Positions 33,901-39,400 of a stretch of 64,000 nt of DNA are shown here, piece after piece (within the stretch, counting starts at the first letter, position 1; each line of letters begins with the position of its first letter). The notes under the pieces are model-generated. The model made no database searches and was not told the DNA's origin. It saw only the letters and a program-made list of their open reading frames with translations. The stretch comes from Salticus scenicus (taxonomy: Eukaryota > Arthropoda > Arachnida > Araneae > Salticidae). Where the stretch lies: positions 269,432,993-269,496,992 of the forward strand of contig OZ005656.1 in the NCBI GenBank assembly GCA_963930645.1. Reading direction: 5' to 3'. The position numbers and the translations under genes were made by a program.

Positions 33901-36150
33901 CATTTTCCGTACCAGAATTCCAGTTTTTCTGGCAGTTAAATTCATTAAATAAGATTAAAATATCAAATTCTTATTACTTCTAAAATTAATTAAAAGTAAT
34001 ATTTTTCATAATGAGAGGTTTGCCTACATGCAATAAATCATATGTTCTCTTCCCATGCAAAACTTTTTTCTTGTTGAAATTTCAAGTATTTTTTCATAAA
34101 TTCACAATCATCTCTGAAAGTTTTCTTTATAATGCAACTTTTGTGTACCAATTGGAAAAGTGGTTCTATGTAATAATTTTTATTTAATAGAATATACTAT
34201 CCAGAATTCCAAAAAGAATTAGTTTAACCTTTTTTTTGAACATATATTTACAATATTCAGGAACTTTTTCTAAAAAAACAAAATAAGGTAGGTAAAACAA
34301 AGTTATTATTATTTTTTTTTTTAAATAAAAGTAATGAAAATATGAATGTTAAAACTACACAGTTCTATTATAAAATATTAAATTAATACCATCAGGGCTT
34401 TTTATATAGTACTTTCAACACACTGACATGGTCATCTTCAGTACAGACATTGATCTCTTGTTTACATTCGTTTCAGTTTTTATCTTCTTTCTTATTTCTT
34501 CGCTTCAGTTCACTGATGATTGGTTGCCAGTTTTGAGGGATTATACTATGCTCACGGTCGTTAATTGTTATTGGGCAGATTAGTATTTCAATGGATTCAA
34601 GTTTACGGGAGTTATAATTAGCTATTTTATGGGTCCATAACTCTCCATAAAACACATTTTCAAACATAACTCAGCTTCATATTATCTCAGGAAAGCAATT
34701 TTTTTCATGTGTTGGTTGCTTATGTGTAGGCAACATGCACTCTAAAGGAATTTTGCAAAATGTTTTAGTTGTCAAGTGGCAGTTTTCCTTAATTGACTAA
34801 GTAAAATTACATTTTTGAGGTTGATAATTTTAATTCGTTAATGCCCGAATTAAATTTGCAAAATATTATTAGCTGATTATTTCACTTCTAAATTAATATA
34901 GACAACTGACAGTAAAATATATTAACTTAAAAAACAATTCTTCTGATAGTTTTAAATTTAAAGCCTATCCTCATTTATGGACGTTTAGTGTTCCAGCAAG
35001 AAAACTTCGAGATAGAAAAACTTTGAGACAACAGATTAATTTCCTATTATATGTTGACAAAGATCTCAAAAGTTAAGTATTATAATATACATTATTATTC
35101 AACTTGATTTACGTTAGTATACCTGTGCAAAAAGCAAAGATATGTGCAATGAATGAAAAATCATAAAATGACTATACAAATTATGAAATAATTAATAGCA
35201 GGCACATAAAACTTTCAGGGATCATTTAGAGTCACACTATAAACTGTCACTAAAAAGCAGAAATCATTCCAAGAAGACACAAAAAATATACTTGCCATTT
35301 TATTAGCTGTCCTCAAATGAAGACACTGGGTGCTAATGAATTAAAATAAGCCTTTCATAAAAATATAACAAAAATAAAATAATTATACTTTACAAAGCTC
35401 TGGATACTAGGTTGAAGTACTTTCTGGGCAAATCCGCCCTTTCATCACAACCATCAGTGTGGTCTGCTTTCGTCGAAACTGTCCTTTGATTTCGATGAAA
35501 GCGGACACTGATGGTTGCTGACGAAAGGGCGGATCTGCTCAGAAAGTACTTCAACCTAATATCCAGAGCTTTGTAAGGTATAACTTTAAATTATAATTAA
35601 ATATGCTCTGAGTAATTAAAATGTAGATTTAAAAAATAAAATAAATCTAACAGAAGTGAGGGAATTTCAAAAAAGTTATTTTAGAAAATTGTATAAGAAA
35701 ACTTGTTTTGATAATAATCTGTGAAAAAGTGGCAAATAAAAAGAATCAAGAACGATTGTATGGGGAGAGAACATATTTATTAAAGGATGTTCATCCTCTC
35801 TTTATTAAAAATATTAACAGTCATATAAAAGACTTATTTCATGAATTTAACTATTAAAAATTTTAGTGAACACAATAACCCCTGAAAAATATCTACCTGT
35901 CTAATTTAATTTCAGGTTTTTAAATCGCAATCCAAGAAAAAATGTGTTTTATTATTATTATATTTATTTAATATACATTTATTTCTTAATAGTTTTCTTT
36001 TTTAGGTATCTTGATTTAAGGAAATATGGCAGTGTACCTCATGGTGGATTTGGAATTGGTTTTGACAGACTTCTACAAACTTTATTATGTATACCCAATA
36101 TCAGAGACATTGTGCCTTTTCCCAGACGAAAATATGATTGTAAATGCTAA
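612..36150 (+). CDS. NARS2: Mitochondrial asparaginyl-tRNA synthetase, 3' seven exons (5' part outside window)
   Basis: This class II aminoacyl-tRNA synthetase charges mitochondrial tRNA-Asn with asparagine in the matrix. Seven exons join in frame with GT-AG introns: 612-796, 16201-16333, 16437-16570, 16689-16755, 18955-19083, 32750-32871 and 36006-36150, giving 304 residues plus stop. In order they show the segment FFGAPSYLTVSGQLHLEAMA, the motif 2 region FGPVFRAENSRTRQHASEF, the LVKHC block, the GEICGGSLRE block and the motif 3 arginine loop GGFGIGFDR. The C-terminus with VPFPR fits the mitochondrial enzyme better than the cytosolic one. Human NARS2 has about 477 residues, so roughly 170 N-terminal residues (OB fold, motif 1, targeting peptide) must lie left of position 1. 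The first exon here has a longer acidic stretch than I expect from the human protein. Intron sizes run from 103 bp to 15.4 kb and the large ones are full of transposons. Family call very secure; exon borders inferred from splice signals and phase. Confidence 0.93.
1830..2875. mobile_element. Putative non-autonomous DNA transposon with short inverted ends
   Basis: It begins ATACCTGCCAAC and ends GTTGGTAGGTAT, an 11/12 inverted repeat. CTCCGTTATT or a close variant occurs several times just inside the left end and once at the right. No coding potential is visible and no clear target duplication was found. Confidence 0.4.
2876..5045. other. NARS2 intron, AT-rich, no gene seen
   Basis: Low-complexity intron sequence. 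A pogo-like end resembling TCAATTATCTGAGTTAATA lies near 4180-4245. No conserved coding segment seen. Confidence 0.5.
5051..5315 (-). repeat. Copia 3' LTR
   Basis: 265 bp, near-identical to 9455-9719. On the - strand it starts TGTTAGG and ends CCCAATA. The two differences seen are at the GCGCCGTACG/GCGGCGTACG and CTATTTTAC/CTATTATAC sites. Confidence 0.92.
5316..5324 (-). promoter_or_regulatory. Copia polypurine tract
   Basis: GTGGGGGGG on the - strand abuts the 3' LTR, the expected place for plus-strand DNA priming. Confidence 0.8.
5338..9375 (-). CDS. Copia gag-pol polyprotein, 1345 residues, intact
   Basis: A single frame encodes all retrotransposon proteins. In order: a copia-type gag region (from about residue 10, YETWKIQMKALL); a CCHC zinc knuckle (C244, C247, H252, C257); an aspartic protease with DSG near 296; the integrase zinc site HCRMGH to CEVC (about 439-475); the integrase core with D502, D565 and E601; reverse transcriptase with YVDD at 1028-1031; and RNase H with TDADW near 1190, STEAEY near 1231 and the C-terminal HIDIRHHFIRD block. 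Integrase lying before reverse transcriptase defines the Ty1/Copia order. No stop or frameshift is seen. The ATG at 9375 lies 80 bp after the 5' LTR. The length is normal for one-frame Copia elements. Confidence 0.96.
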   Translation of the reverse strand: MASYGTLRIETLNKDNYETWKIQMKALLIKNESWIYVSGSKPKPELVAGDATSQETFDKWTDMDEKAKADIILCISPSELKQIKNCERSLDIWKKLEEIYQSKGPARKASLLKSLIQHKIADSSSVSIRDHLRKFFDIVDKLSEMDIRIDDDLLTVMLLYSLPSSYENFRCAIESRDELPKPEVLRIKIVEENDARRHDDRPNDGAFMTGNFRKKPAPWNKNKRNPKITEQYTQNERDNSKITCWKCKRIGHRANQCEKDKSFKYRQNSLGLLASTNSTNTNILFKEQSENLYCVDSGCTRHMGKDDSNFHDLKDTDIKSVNLANNETTDVSGVGKILIKTKVNSKLQNVEINDALLVPGLKTNLLSVSQMCDKGFTVTFKDKCAVINNRQKNVTLIADRKNELYYLRDNNANINNAVNFSSESIDSSKNIFADVERWHCRMGHLNVKDLIDSNLKGHIRGLNIKKVSDFNCEVCALNKMTRAPFPKHSDRVTKMLEIVHSDLCGPIRVPSIGKSLYFITFIDDYSRYCAVKFLKTKDEALNAFKEIKLLWENEKSIKIKKFMSDNGGEFIGTEFENFLKENGIQHRLTTPYCPEQSGVCERKNRTLVEMARCLLSQSKLPLNLWAEAINTSNYIRNRCPTKALNGKTPYELWNNITPNVSYFKSFGCTSYFFDNHPKHKFSPRSKKGIFVGYSENSKAFRIYLPESKTIILSRSVKFFEEKSNDVSKIGQLYPDISEREIQLSELQNDSHMQPAEEKISPPEIKNEKDELSRDSDSALEDKNILSLRNREIIREPESFANVVYSLNSEVEINNALKSPEASNWYKSMTDEIKVILKNDTFEVVERPQKKCIRGRFVLTNKYDQHGSLLKYKARLVARGFSQKFGIDFRETFSPVAKMGSIRVLAGYAAKLGIKIHQFDITSAYLNGKLDEEIFMEVPDYFKEILQIIINENCDRDISNKAAEILKYLNVGNKVLLLKRSLYGLRQAGRCWNTKLNKILNDFGAKQTNADPCLYYIKSDKGLTLIMIYVDDILFMSQDPDMLENFKIHLNEKLDVKYSGIVKYCLGINFQLENGLITMSQHSYIRELLERFGMTEAKPVACPMDTSIRLKKAEKCCENEYPYRELVGSLMYLATSTRPDIANSVSQLSQFLTCFDKTHWTAAKRVLRYLKKTINFGLVFRKSNEPLFGYTDADWGNCLDDRRSYTGYCFIFCGSAITWESRKQCTVALSSTEAEYMALSDATKEGIYLCKLLNELSEGKIEKVSIFTDNLGSIKLAENPIFHKRTKHIDIRHHFIRDALKDGIIDLNFVSTENMGADILTKALTSSKHYNCCKIMGLEDVTLLFR
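9438..9454 (-). promoter_or_regulatory. Copia primer-binding site (initiator tRNA-Met half)
   Basis: Directly after the 5' LTR the - strand reads GGTTATGGGCCCAGAGC. It complements the anticodon arm of initiator tRNA-Met (CTGGGCCCATAACC), the internal tRNA priming known for Drosophila copia. Confidence 0.85.
9455..9719 (-). repeat. Copia 5' LTR
   Basis: 265 bp, lying just upstream of the primer-binding site in the element's own orientation. It should hold the element promoter and poly(A) site; no TATA box was confirmed. Confidence 0.92.
9846..10000 (+). repeat. hAT-like transposon end fragment
   Basis: CAGGGGTGGCCAACC followed by GCGGCCTGC is the start common to many hAT elements. No matching right end was found before the pogo-like element at 10078. 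Confidence 0.4.
10545..12725. repeat. Satellite array with AAGTGGC/GCCACTT monomers
   Basis: Monomers of mostly 135-175 bp each begin near TTTTCAAGTGG, followed in many by a near-palindrome AAGTGGC-GCCACTT and ACAAAATGGCGGA. From about 11760 the monomers alternate as a higher-order unit of about 320 bp (starts at 11761, 12080 and 12399). Left-hand copies are more divergent. Confidence 0.85.
12731..12905. repeat. AT and GATA microsatellite
   Basis: Runs of (AT)n at 12731-12763 and 12854-12890, the second followed by (AGAT)n, separated by non-repeat sequence. Confidence 0.85.
13455..13800 (+). repeat. Partial copy of the CAGGGTGGCGACA element family
   Basis: The first 340 bp or so match the complete element at 38273-38831 closely (CAGGGTGGCGACAATCAGG, then ATCATGGAAATTTTCATTTT). 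The right end is missing. Confidence 0.65.
14006..14047 (-). ncRNA. Hammerhead-ribozyme-like motif (Penelope, left arm)
   Basis: The - strand order is stem I GCTA, CTGAAGA (fits CUGANGA), stem II GGGCG/CGCCC, GAA, short stem III AGGTCT, cleavage-site A, stem I TAGT. The bases next to the core in stem II are imperfect. Confidence 0.55.
14390..14431 (+). ncRNA. Hammerhead-ribozyme-like motif (Penelope, right arm)
   Basis: The + strand shows stem I GCTA/TAGT, CTGAAGA at 14394-14400, stem II AGGGCA/TGCCCT, GAA at 14418-14420, AGGTCT and A at 14427. It mirrors 14006-14047. Confidence 0.55.
14467..16200. other. NARS2 intron, no gene seen
   Basis: AT-rich sequence with several A and T homopolymers. 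Nothing conserved was recognised before the acceptor at 16199-16200. Confidence 0.5.
16201..16333 (+). CDS. NARS2: NARS2 exon with class II motif 2
   Basis: The acceptor TTTTTTGCAG ends at 16200 and the donor GTGATAAT starts at 16334. The first base completes the Cys codon begun in the previous exon. It encodes ALSRVYNFGPVFRAEN and the rest of the motif 2 loop, whose Arg and Glu contact ATP and the amino acid in this family. Confidence 0.93.
16437..16570 (+). CDS. NARS2: NARS2 exon
   Basis: The acceptor TTTTAG ends at 16436 and the donor GTAAGG starts at 16571. It follows a 103-bp intron. It encodes a variable helical segment beginning MVERCIKHI and ends with two bases of a Val codon. Sequence conservation is low here, but phase and position match NARS2. 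Confidence 0.85.
16689..16755 (+). CDS. NARS2: NARS2 exon (67 nt)
   Basis: The acceptor is a long T run plus CCAG ending at 16688; the donor GTAAAT starts at 16756. It encodes VMSYNEAIKILEREKNKLK and matches the ISYTEAVEIL region of human NARS2. The reading phase joins both neighbours without a break. Confidence 0.88.
17441..17828 (+). mobile_element. tRNA-derived SINE, 388 bp, with target duplication
   Basis: Its head looks tRNA-derived, with pol III A-box-like TAGCCTGGTCGG and B-box-like GGGTTTGGCCC. The body is GC-richer than its surroundings. It is flanked by the 8-bp direct repeat ATTGACAA (17433-17440 and 17829-17836). A decayed - strand copy lies at 57140-57450. Confidence 0.8.
17837..18954. 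other. NARS2 intron with CTCCAGTRATT repeats
   Basis: From about 18160 to 18605 the motif CTCCAGTGATT or its complement (TCAATCGCTGGAGCAT) appears in both orientations, with about 64-bp tandem units at roughly 18283-18411. It looks like a decayed DNA element. (AT)n follows at 18645-18665. No gene. Confidence 0.45.
18955..19083 (+). CDS. NARS2: NARS2 exon
   Basis: The acceptor TTTTGTAG ends at 18954 and the donor GTAATA starts at 19084. It is exactly 43 codons, phase 0 at both ends. It encodes the LVKHCSNSPVFV block and PFYMKK, typical of this enzyme. Confidence 0.92.
19506..19551 (-). ncRNA. Hammerhead-like motif, C3 changed to U (left Penelope arm)
   Basis: Stem I GGCG/CGCC, TTGAGGA in place of CTGANGA, a stem II of GGG/CCC pairs, GAA, stem III AGTACT and U before cleavage. 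The C3 change would be expected to weaken catalysis. Confidence 0.45.
20245..20442 (-). pseudogene. Penelope reverse transcriptase C-terminal remnant
   Basis: 65 codons with NYLDVKIK and TVYRKSTSSQEIINYHNKTPL, matching the FLDV and VYRKPT signatures at the end of Penelope-type reverse transcriptases. The + arm holds the same stretch from about 20447 with frameshifts. The rest of the enzyme was never copied here. Confidence 0.75.
20914..21055 (+). repeat. hAT left subterminal repeats (GCGACTATTTT), about 8 copies
   Basis: GCGACTA occurs about seven times plus one GCAACTATTTT, within 140 bp of the left end, all in the same direction. Subterminal repeats of this kind bind transposase in other hAT elements. 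Confidence 0.75.
21260..21390 (+). promoter_or_regulatory. Probable first non-coding exon and promoter region of the hAT transposase
   Basis: A less AT-biased stretch with CpGs (21070-21250) leads to a consensus donor, AG|GTAAGT, at 21390/21391. A matching acceptor (TTTTTCCAG) stands six bases before the transposase ATG. The transcription start is not defined. Confidence 0.5.
21545..24640. repeat. Tandem duplication inside the hAT intron (about 0.9-kb unit, two copies)
   Basis: 21545-22430 is repeated at about 22437-24640, the second copy being split by the insertion at 22533-23830. Both contain TTTAGTRATAATATTTAAAAG, then ACTCTAAATTAAATGATACA, then AGCTGCCAACTCTCCCG. Confidence 0.8.
22533..23830. 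mobile_element. Non-coding repeat with a 5' hairpin, inserted in the second duplicate
   Basis: It starts with the hairpin ACTTTCTTCTATAT-GTA-ATATAGAGAAAGT, has (GTCT)n about 110 bp inside, then two direct units of about 500 bp each holding a run of C/G (CCCCCCTGGGGGGG). It ends GAAAGTC, TTGTGG-TGG-CCACAA, CATACTAG. The other duplicate shows the site without it. The hairpin plus CTAG end recalls Helitrons, but no 5' TC end is clear. Confidence 0.65.
24690..26080. repeat. Tandem repeat of about 190-200 bp in the hAT intron
   Basis: Units contain TTAGATTCTAGAACCTATAAAG, then ATATTTCT, a run of C (ACCCCCCCCC) and a segment such as CCAATCTTTCTCCATC. About six to seven divergent units. Confidence 0.6.
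26081..28266. other. hAT intron, low-complexity
   Basis: Long T and A homopolymers and (TG)n near 27180. No coding segment before the acceptor at 28265-28266. Confidence 0.5.
28273..30858 (+). CDS. hAT-family transposase, 861 residues, intact, with C-terminal coiled coil
   Basis: This protein would cut and paste the surrounding transposon. N-terminal BED-type zinc finger: C36, C39, H56, H62. Residues 85-148 are a serine-rich linker. The RNase H-like catalytic domain has D237 (LLYDETTN), D304 (LGSDGPNVN), the CNLH motif (C334, H337) and the RW pair at 396-397; the likely third acid is E665 in NSDIERGFS, within the hAT C-terminal dimerisation region (about 640-700). Residues 725-835 are Lys/Glu-rich with heptad spacing, a long coiled coil not usual after the dimerisation domain. 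No stop or frameshift. The ATG lies six bases after a good acceptor. It lies within matching 14-bp ends, so it is a transposon gene and not evidently a domesticated host gene. Confidence 0.85.
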   Translation: MSKIYDIKSEWFKKRDNSNHIIASWCRKITETEVLCFICNKIIFCQKKGFAAVIQHAKTGMHIKNSTVKLNVDQLLLKPKEFGNFSCSSESSSFVSLNDNGTSSSEPSSSSVSCESSLSSALPGPSSSSALSGTSSLSAPSRPHSSNLKQLYLYSHREASAKAEIIWALKSVQSNISPFACEDLKEIFNAMFPNAVPEKFSLGKTKLSYLITEALGPYFYDYLIADAKMSPYSLLYDETTNYAKQKELQFALRFWSEDHKEIVYHHLKTVFIGHATADDITKQIVTVLDESQLPKNNLLMLGSDGPNVNIKVWKMINKNLIEERGKGLVDIGTCNLHVIHNAFLKGIEEFGEVAKELIVDVYSFFKKYPSRWEDYVSIQRKLYIKQNCFIKHTSTRWLTLGPAAERLLCQWAAVEEYFLKFIPSKNQTLMKCPKYRHITQSLKLVDIRIELQFLVESSALFEPFLKTFQKSEPLIHILYSEINELLRKIAGRICKTDEINVHKIISDFQLLPIKDIYCSKNIKDLSIALKDSDKKNYMHKMQKHYCAAFNYLVKKMSLDSGKFLSYFKCLQPSEIIKPKSVNYACEIAKSLIFLSGISDIQIRDEWLLLTSELISNNYDLSQSRIDHFWKNIIYEKNSAGKMKFPSLSVFVKACLALSHGNSDIERGFSVSSRVLSQEKASMSEKMLNARLTVRDAINKYEDVTKIPITKKLLNLTYNASNAYVAYLEEQKKAKEKELKEAAEKEEEKKKYEILKEELEKKREGINSMEKKAKTLNEEHQEMQSSADSLLKEGNERLREAIKRNDTVQIRIAQGLLEAAEKLRQKEREHEKEATKINKIVHKRKSNLIDFYSKNSKKQNKN
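30892..30897 (+). terminator. Candidate poly(A) signal ATTAAA of the transposase
   Basis: ATTAAA lies 34 bp after the transposase stop in AT-rich sequence. Confidence 0.4.
31150..31260 (+). repeat. hAT right subterminal repeats (GAGACTATTTT/GCAACTATTTT), about 6 copies
   Basis: The motif seen at the left end recurs here in the same, not the opposite, direction. The CpG of GCGACT is absent from all the copies on this side. Confidence 0.7.
31310..31660 (+). pseudogene. Penelope GIY-YIG endonuclease remnant
   Basis: In one main frame it reads CYIGMSKLKIKT, a stop, then INEHINDIKYEKSTTALAQ and ALFCETVEVINNLEACNG. YIGM with the following basic helix is the GIY-YIG core of Penelope elements. A stop replaces the catalytic-region arginine codon. 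Confidence 0.75.
31651..31698 (+). ncRNA. Hammerhead-like motif, C3 changed to U (right Penelope arm)
   Basis: TTGAGGA at 31656-31662, a strong stem II (TTAGGGG/CCCCTAA), GAA at 31684-31686, AGTACT, U at 31693. Stem I AGGT/ACCT pairs, but the base pair next to the core is G-G. Confidence 0.45.
32085..32515. mobile_element. Putative hAT-type MITE
   Basis: It starts CAGTGGCATACC and ends GGTCCACCACTA, with a GC-richer interior. Ends of the CAGTGGC type suggest hAT; no exact target duplication was found. Confidence 0.4.
32750..32871 (+). CDS. NARS2: NARS2 exon
   Basis: The acceptor TTAATTAG ends at 32749 and the donor GTATGA starts at 32872. It encodes FDLFALYGGEICGGSLREN, the strand and glycine-rich block that lines the active site, and ends two bases into a Trp codon. 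Confidence 0.92.
33120..33516. mobile_element. TTAA-flanked MITE with nested palindrome
   Basis: Flanked by TTAA (33116-33119, 33517-33520) with ends CACGTTAATCGCCA and TGGCAATTAACGTG. TTAA targets fit the piggyBac superfamily. A shorter relative lies at 49309-49423. The right part is a near-perfect palindrome, arms 33377-33446 and 33447-33516, so this is probably two copies overlapping. Confidence 0.65.
33521..34402. other. NARS2 intron, no feature recognised
   Basis: AT-rich sequence without a recognisable element. Confidence 0.45.
34403..34445 (-). ncRNA. Hammerhead-like motif at a Penelope 3' end
   Basis: - strand: stem I TGTA/TATA, CTGAAGA, stem TGAC/GTCA followed by seven unpaired bases, GAA, AGTACT, A. 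The extra bases make it weaker than the other copies. Confidence 0.35.
34473..34680 (-). pseudogene. Penelope-like C-terminal remnant
   Basis: 64 codons including KIANYNSRKLESIEILI and SIIPQNWQPIISELK resemble the C-terminal tail of some Penelope proteins, and the hammerhead-like motif follows at the expected side. No catalytic motif remains. Confidence 0.45.
35410..35452 (-). ncRNA. Broken hammerhead copy in the opposite arm
   Basis: GGTTG/CAACC stem I, stem II GGGC/GCCC and AGTACT remain, but the core reads TGATGA directly after stem I, so C3 is lost. Probably inactive. Confidence 0.5.
35513..35556 (+). ncRNA. Hammerhead ribozyme motif (type I, minimal stem III), best copy
   Basis: Stem I GGTTG (35513-35517) pairs with CAACC (35552-35556). 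Core CTGACGA at 35518-35524 fits CUGANGA exactly. Stem II GGGC/GCTC with a short loop, GAA at 35542-35544, palindromic stem III AGTACT at 35545-35550, and U at 35551 as the NUH cleavage base. Two A and one A beside stem II are unpaired, the only departure. Confidence 0.6.
36006..36150 (+). CDS. NARS2: NARS2 terminal coding exon with motif 3
   Basis: The acceptor TTTTTTAG ends at 36005. The first G completes the Trp codon, giving W-YLDLRKYGSVPHGGFG. Motif 3 (GFGIGFDR) supplies the class II ATP-binding arginine. The stop TAA is at 36148-36150. Confidence 0.95.
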
Positions 36151-36160
36151 CAGAACTAAT

Positions 36161-36166
36161 AATAAA
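36161..36166 (+). terminator. NARS2 poly(A) signal AATAAA
   Basis: A canonical AATAAA lies 11 bp after the NARS2 stop. The 3' UTR would be very short, with cleavage expected around 36175-36195. Confidence 0.7.
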
Positions 36167-36197
36167 AATTCAAACTGCTTTTGTATTATAAGTAAAT

Positions 36198-36203
36198 TTT
36201 AAT
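36198..36203 (-). terminator. Candidate ATP5IF1 poly(A) signal ATTAAA
   Basis: Read on the - strand this is ATTAAA, the commonest variant signal, about 80 bp after the IF1 stop. It faces the NARS2 signal, so the two 3' ends would meet or overlap. Confidence 0.45.
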
Positions 36204-36283
36204 TAACAGAAAAAAAGAATCATAAATGCCTTCATAATTCAAATTACAGCTAATAAATCCAAAGAATTCTAATTACAGTATAA

Positions 36284-36433
36284 CTATTTTTCTATGGTAG
36301 CTTCCTCAGATGACAGTTCTTGAATTTTTCCCTTGTGTCGAGCAATTTCATCCTGCAGTCTTTTAATTTCCAATTCATGATGGGAAATTTCTTCACTTAA
36401 ATGTCCTTTAAGTTTTTGAAGTTGATCTTTTTG
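36284..36433 (-). CDS. ATP5IF1: ATP5IF1 last exon, coiled-coil dimerisation region
   Basis: The acceptor TTTTTAG precedes 36433. It reads 49 codons to a TAG at 36286-36284: a heptad-patterned helix with HLSEEISHHELEIKRLQ and ARHKGKIQEL. This region forms the antiparallel coiled coil in bovine IF1. Confidence 0.92.
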   Translation of the reverse strand, partial: QKDQLQKLKGHLSEEISHHELEIKRLQDEIARHKGKIQELSSEEATIEK

Positions 36434-39400
36434 CTAAAAATAAAATTAAAAATATTACATTTTCTATAAGCATGTATTAATTTATACAAGCTTGGATATG
36501 GATTATGGTCTTTCAGTATTAAATGAGGGACATTTCAAAAGTAAGTACAATAAGGAACATCTATCCTAAGGCTCCTATATATACGAGCTGGCGCATAGGC
36601 ATTTTGTTGCCTTAGGGTTGCCACACGTACCCAACACGTTTCTCTGATAAACAAACGACAAACATTTTTTTTTATTGTCTTACGTTACTTTAAAGTAACT
36701 TGTTTTATGATATTTCATAATTTTAGCTAAGTAAACTATGATATGGAAGTTTGTTTAGCGATAAACTGCTATAATCATTCAAGAAGTGAATATAAAGTGT
36801 TCACAGACCTTCTATTACTCTGTATTTGAGTTTTGGCGACATTTTATAAAAGAAACAGAAACCGCCCTAACAACACATTGTACATCCATAGGATATCCTC
36901 AGAATAAAATGACATCCTGAGAATGTACTGTGAAAAAAATATGTTTTTAGGAATATTATTGTTGCTTATTGCTCTTATCTTGACCGGATTAGCTTCAAAT
37001 AAAGATTTCTTAAAATCATTAGGGAAGCGATAAAGATGCCAAGCGGGAATGCTGTCCTCTTCGGAGGCAAAAAAATGGCAGTGATGTGCCGGCCTATTAT
37101 TTTATTTAGGGGCTCTAATCTATCCAGAAAACCAATTATCCAGGATAATATTTTTGACCGTTTAGTACAATTATGAGAGGGAAAAAAGAAGATTTAGGTT
37201 AAAAAATACTTATGATATATTTAAAGAATAAAAATCTTCACAAATAAATGTCTTTGTGATTTTATTTATCACAAAAAGTAATACAATCTTTTGCACTTTA
37301 TAAACAAACATGAATTTTCACAAGAAATAAAATAGAATCAGTCTGTAAGTCAGTCTTAATTTTCTAATACTTAGTAAATACTATTTAATGCTTTAAAATC
37401 ATTGGCGCTAATCAGGATTTTGAAGCTTTTGAATTAGAGCAGATTTTGATTTTTATGTACGGTTATTAAGTTTCCAAGAGATTGTTATACATTTTAAATT
37501 CTAATTAGTATTTATCTTGATTGAAAATTATTTTAAAACTTATTTTTCAAGTTTTTTAGATTAAAAGTTTAAATCTGATTAATTGAATTATCGATCTTAA
37601 ATCAAAACAATACACATTCTACAAGTCTGATTAACTAGTTATCCAGAAAAACCAATTTTCCAGAATAATCCCTAACCCGGGGGTTTGTCAAGAGATAAAA
37701 CTGGATCCATTATAGGACACTTCACAAAATTTCATATCTTAAAAAAGGACCTTTCACAAAATTTTTCTTCTTAAAAACAGACTTTTCATAAAAAATCTCT
37801 TTCATTTTAGAAACTGATCTTAGATGGAGTGAACAGACTGCCTGAATAAACGGACATGCTTTGCTCTATTTTCCCCAAAAGCCGATATTCAATTTCTAAT
37901 CTGTTTTAGTTTTGTAAAAGTGAACCTTCATTGTCTAGAACGAAGCAATTTTAATTGTAATTTTACGTTGCAAAATTTTTTACAATTTCACAAAAAGAGG
38001 ACCCTAAACAAAAAGTTCAGAAGTACTTGATTTTCACAAAATTAGCGTGTAAATTTTTCACAATTTCCCCAAAACAGGACCTTGTTTGTCTAAAAAGTGG
38101 ACGGACCCCTGTAACCATTCCCAATAATTGGTTCCCTACTGTACTGCTTTACAAGGAAGCTTGTTATAGGGTTTATACTCTTCAGGAAAAATCTAAATAT
38201 ATTCAGGGAAATCACATGGAAAATGATAATTGCCATTAAAATTTTGAAAAAACTGACTGTAATATTCTGGAACAGGGTGGCGACAATCAGGGAAATCATG
38301 GAAGAATCAGGGTACTTTATCAATCTGGAAATATCAGGGAATTTTGTAAAAACACTCAAAAATCATGGAAATTTTCATTTTTGCCCAGCAAGCATGACTG
38401 AAAGATCGTCAAACAGGTGTTATATTATCCGTGATTGCACTGGTCAGGCTGCTTTCCTGTTGAATCTCATCAAGTTGACATTAAAAAATAAATAAAATAG
38501 TGCAACAACTTGAGGAATAATTTTATGTCTTGATGTTAATATGTTGTGCAATTAAAACGAGTCATATTTTTATAATTTTAAATTTTCCTTCCCTTCTTGT
38601 AAGTGGGGAAAAAAAAAAAAAAAAAAAAAAAAAAGATTGAGATATTTGTGCACATTAGTATAGTTTCTGAACTGCAGTGGTTTAGCGAGCATGTTACACA
38701 ACAGTGTGATACACACAAAATTATGGAATGTATACAGTAGGTAACGGAAATCATGGAAATTTGTCAAAATTAGTCAAGGAAATCATGGAAAAATCAGGGA
38801 ACTTTTTTTTTAAATTTCTGTAGCCACCCTGTGGAAATATGAAATAGTATTGCAAAATTATGCAAAAACTTACATTAATACAAAGGGTAGTAACATAGTA
38901 TATAATGTACAGAATAATAAAAGGAGACTTGGTACTAGAGAAAAAAAAAAAAAAAAAAAAAAACATCTTGGAAGCCAAAGGGAATAATAAAATAGCAGAC
39001 AATTGTTTTGATAACATTTAGCGTACTGTTATCAGTGCATAAAAGAAAAGTGCTTCTATAAATAAGAAAGGAATCTGATTCTAAGCCTGTTGAATCAATC
39101 AATAGATTTAGGCAGAATATGGGGGATTAGCCAATAGGAAATCGAGAAACAGTAGTCATTAAAAATGTAGAAACAAATAAGAAAAAGTGGATTGAATGTA
39201 AAATTTCCAAACATCAGACATAGGGAGTACAGTGAAAACAATTAATGTTTTTAAGATTCTTAGAGATATAAAAAGCTTTAAGTAAAGAATTCACCTGCAG
39301 ATTTGAACCTGCAAATTATTTTAGTTGATATCAAATTTAAAATTATGGTTTTTCTCCCAGCAATCTTAGAAATGGCTGATTTGTTGATTTCTTGTAAAAT

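Larger units (their letters stand above)
35396..35578. mobile_element. Penelope 3'-end fold-back, 183 bp
   Basis: Two arms of about 85 bp form an inverted repeat (ACAAAGCTCTGGATA on one side, TATCCAGAGCTTTGT on the other). Each arm carries the CTGANGA-stem-GAAAGTACT segment also found at 19506-19551 and 31651-31698. Both 3' ends point outward. Confidence 0.7.
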
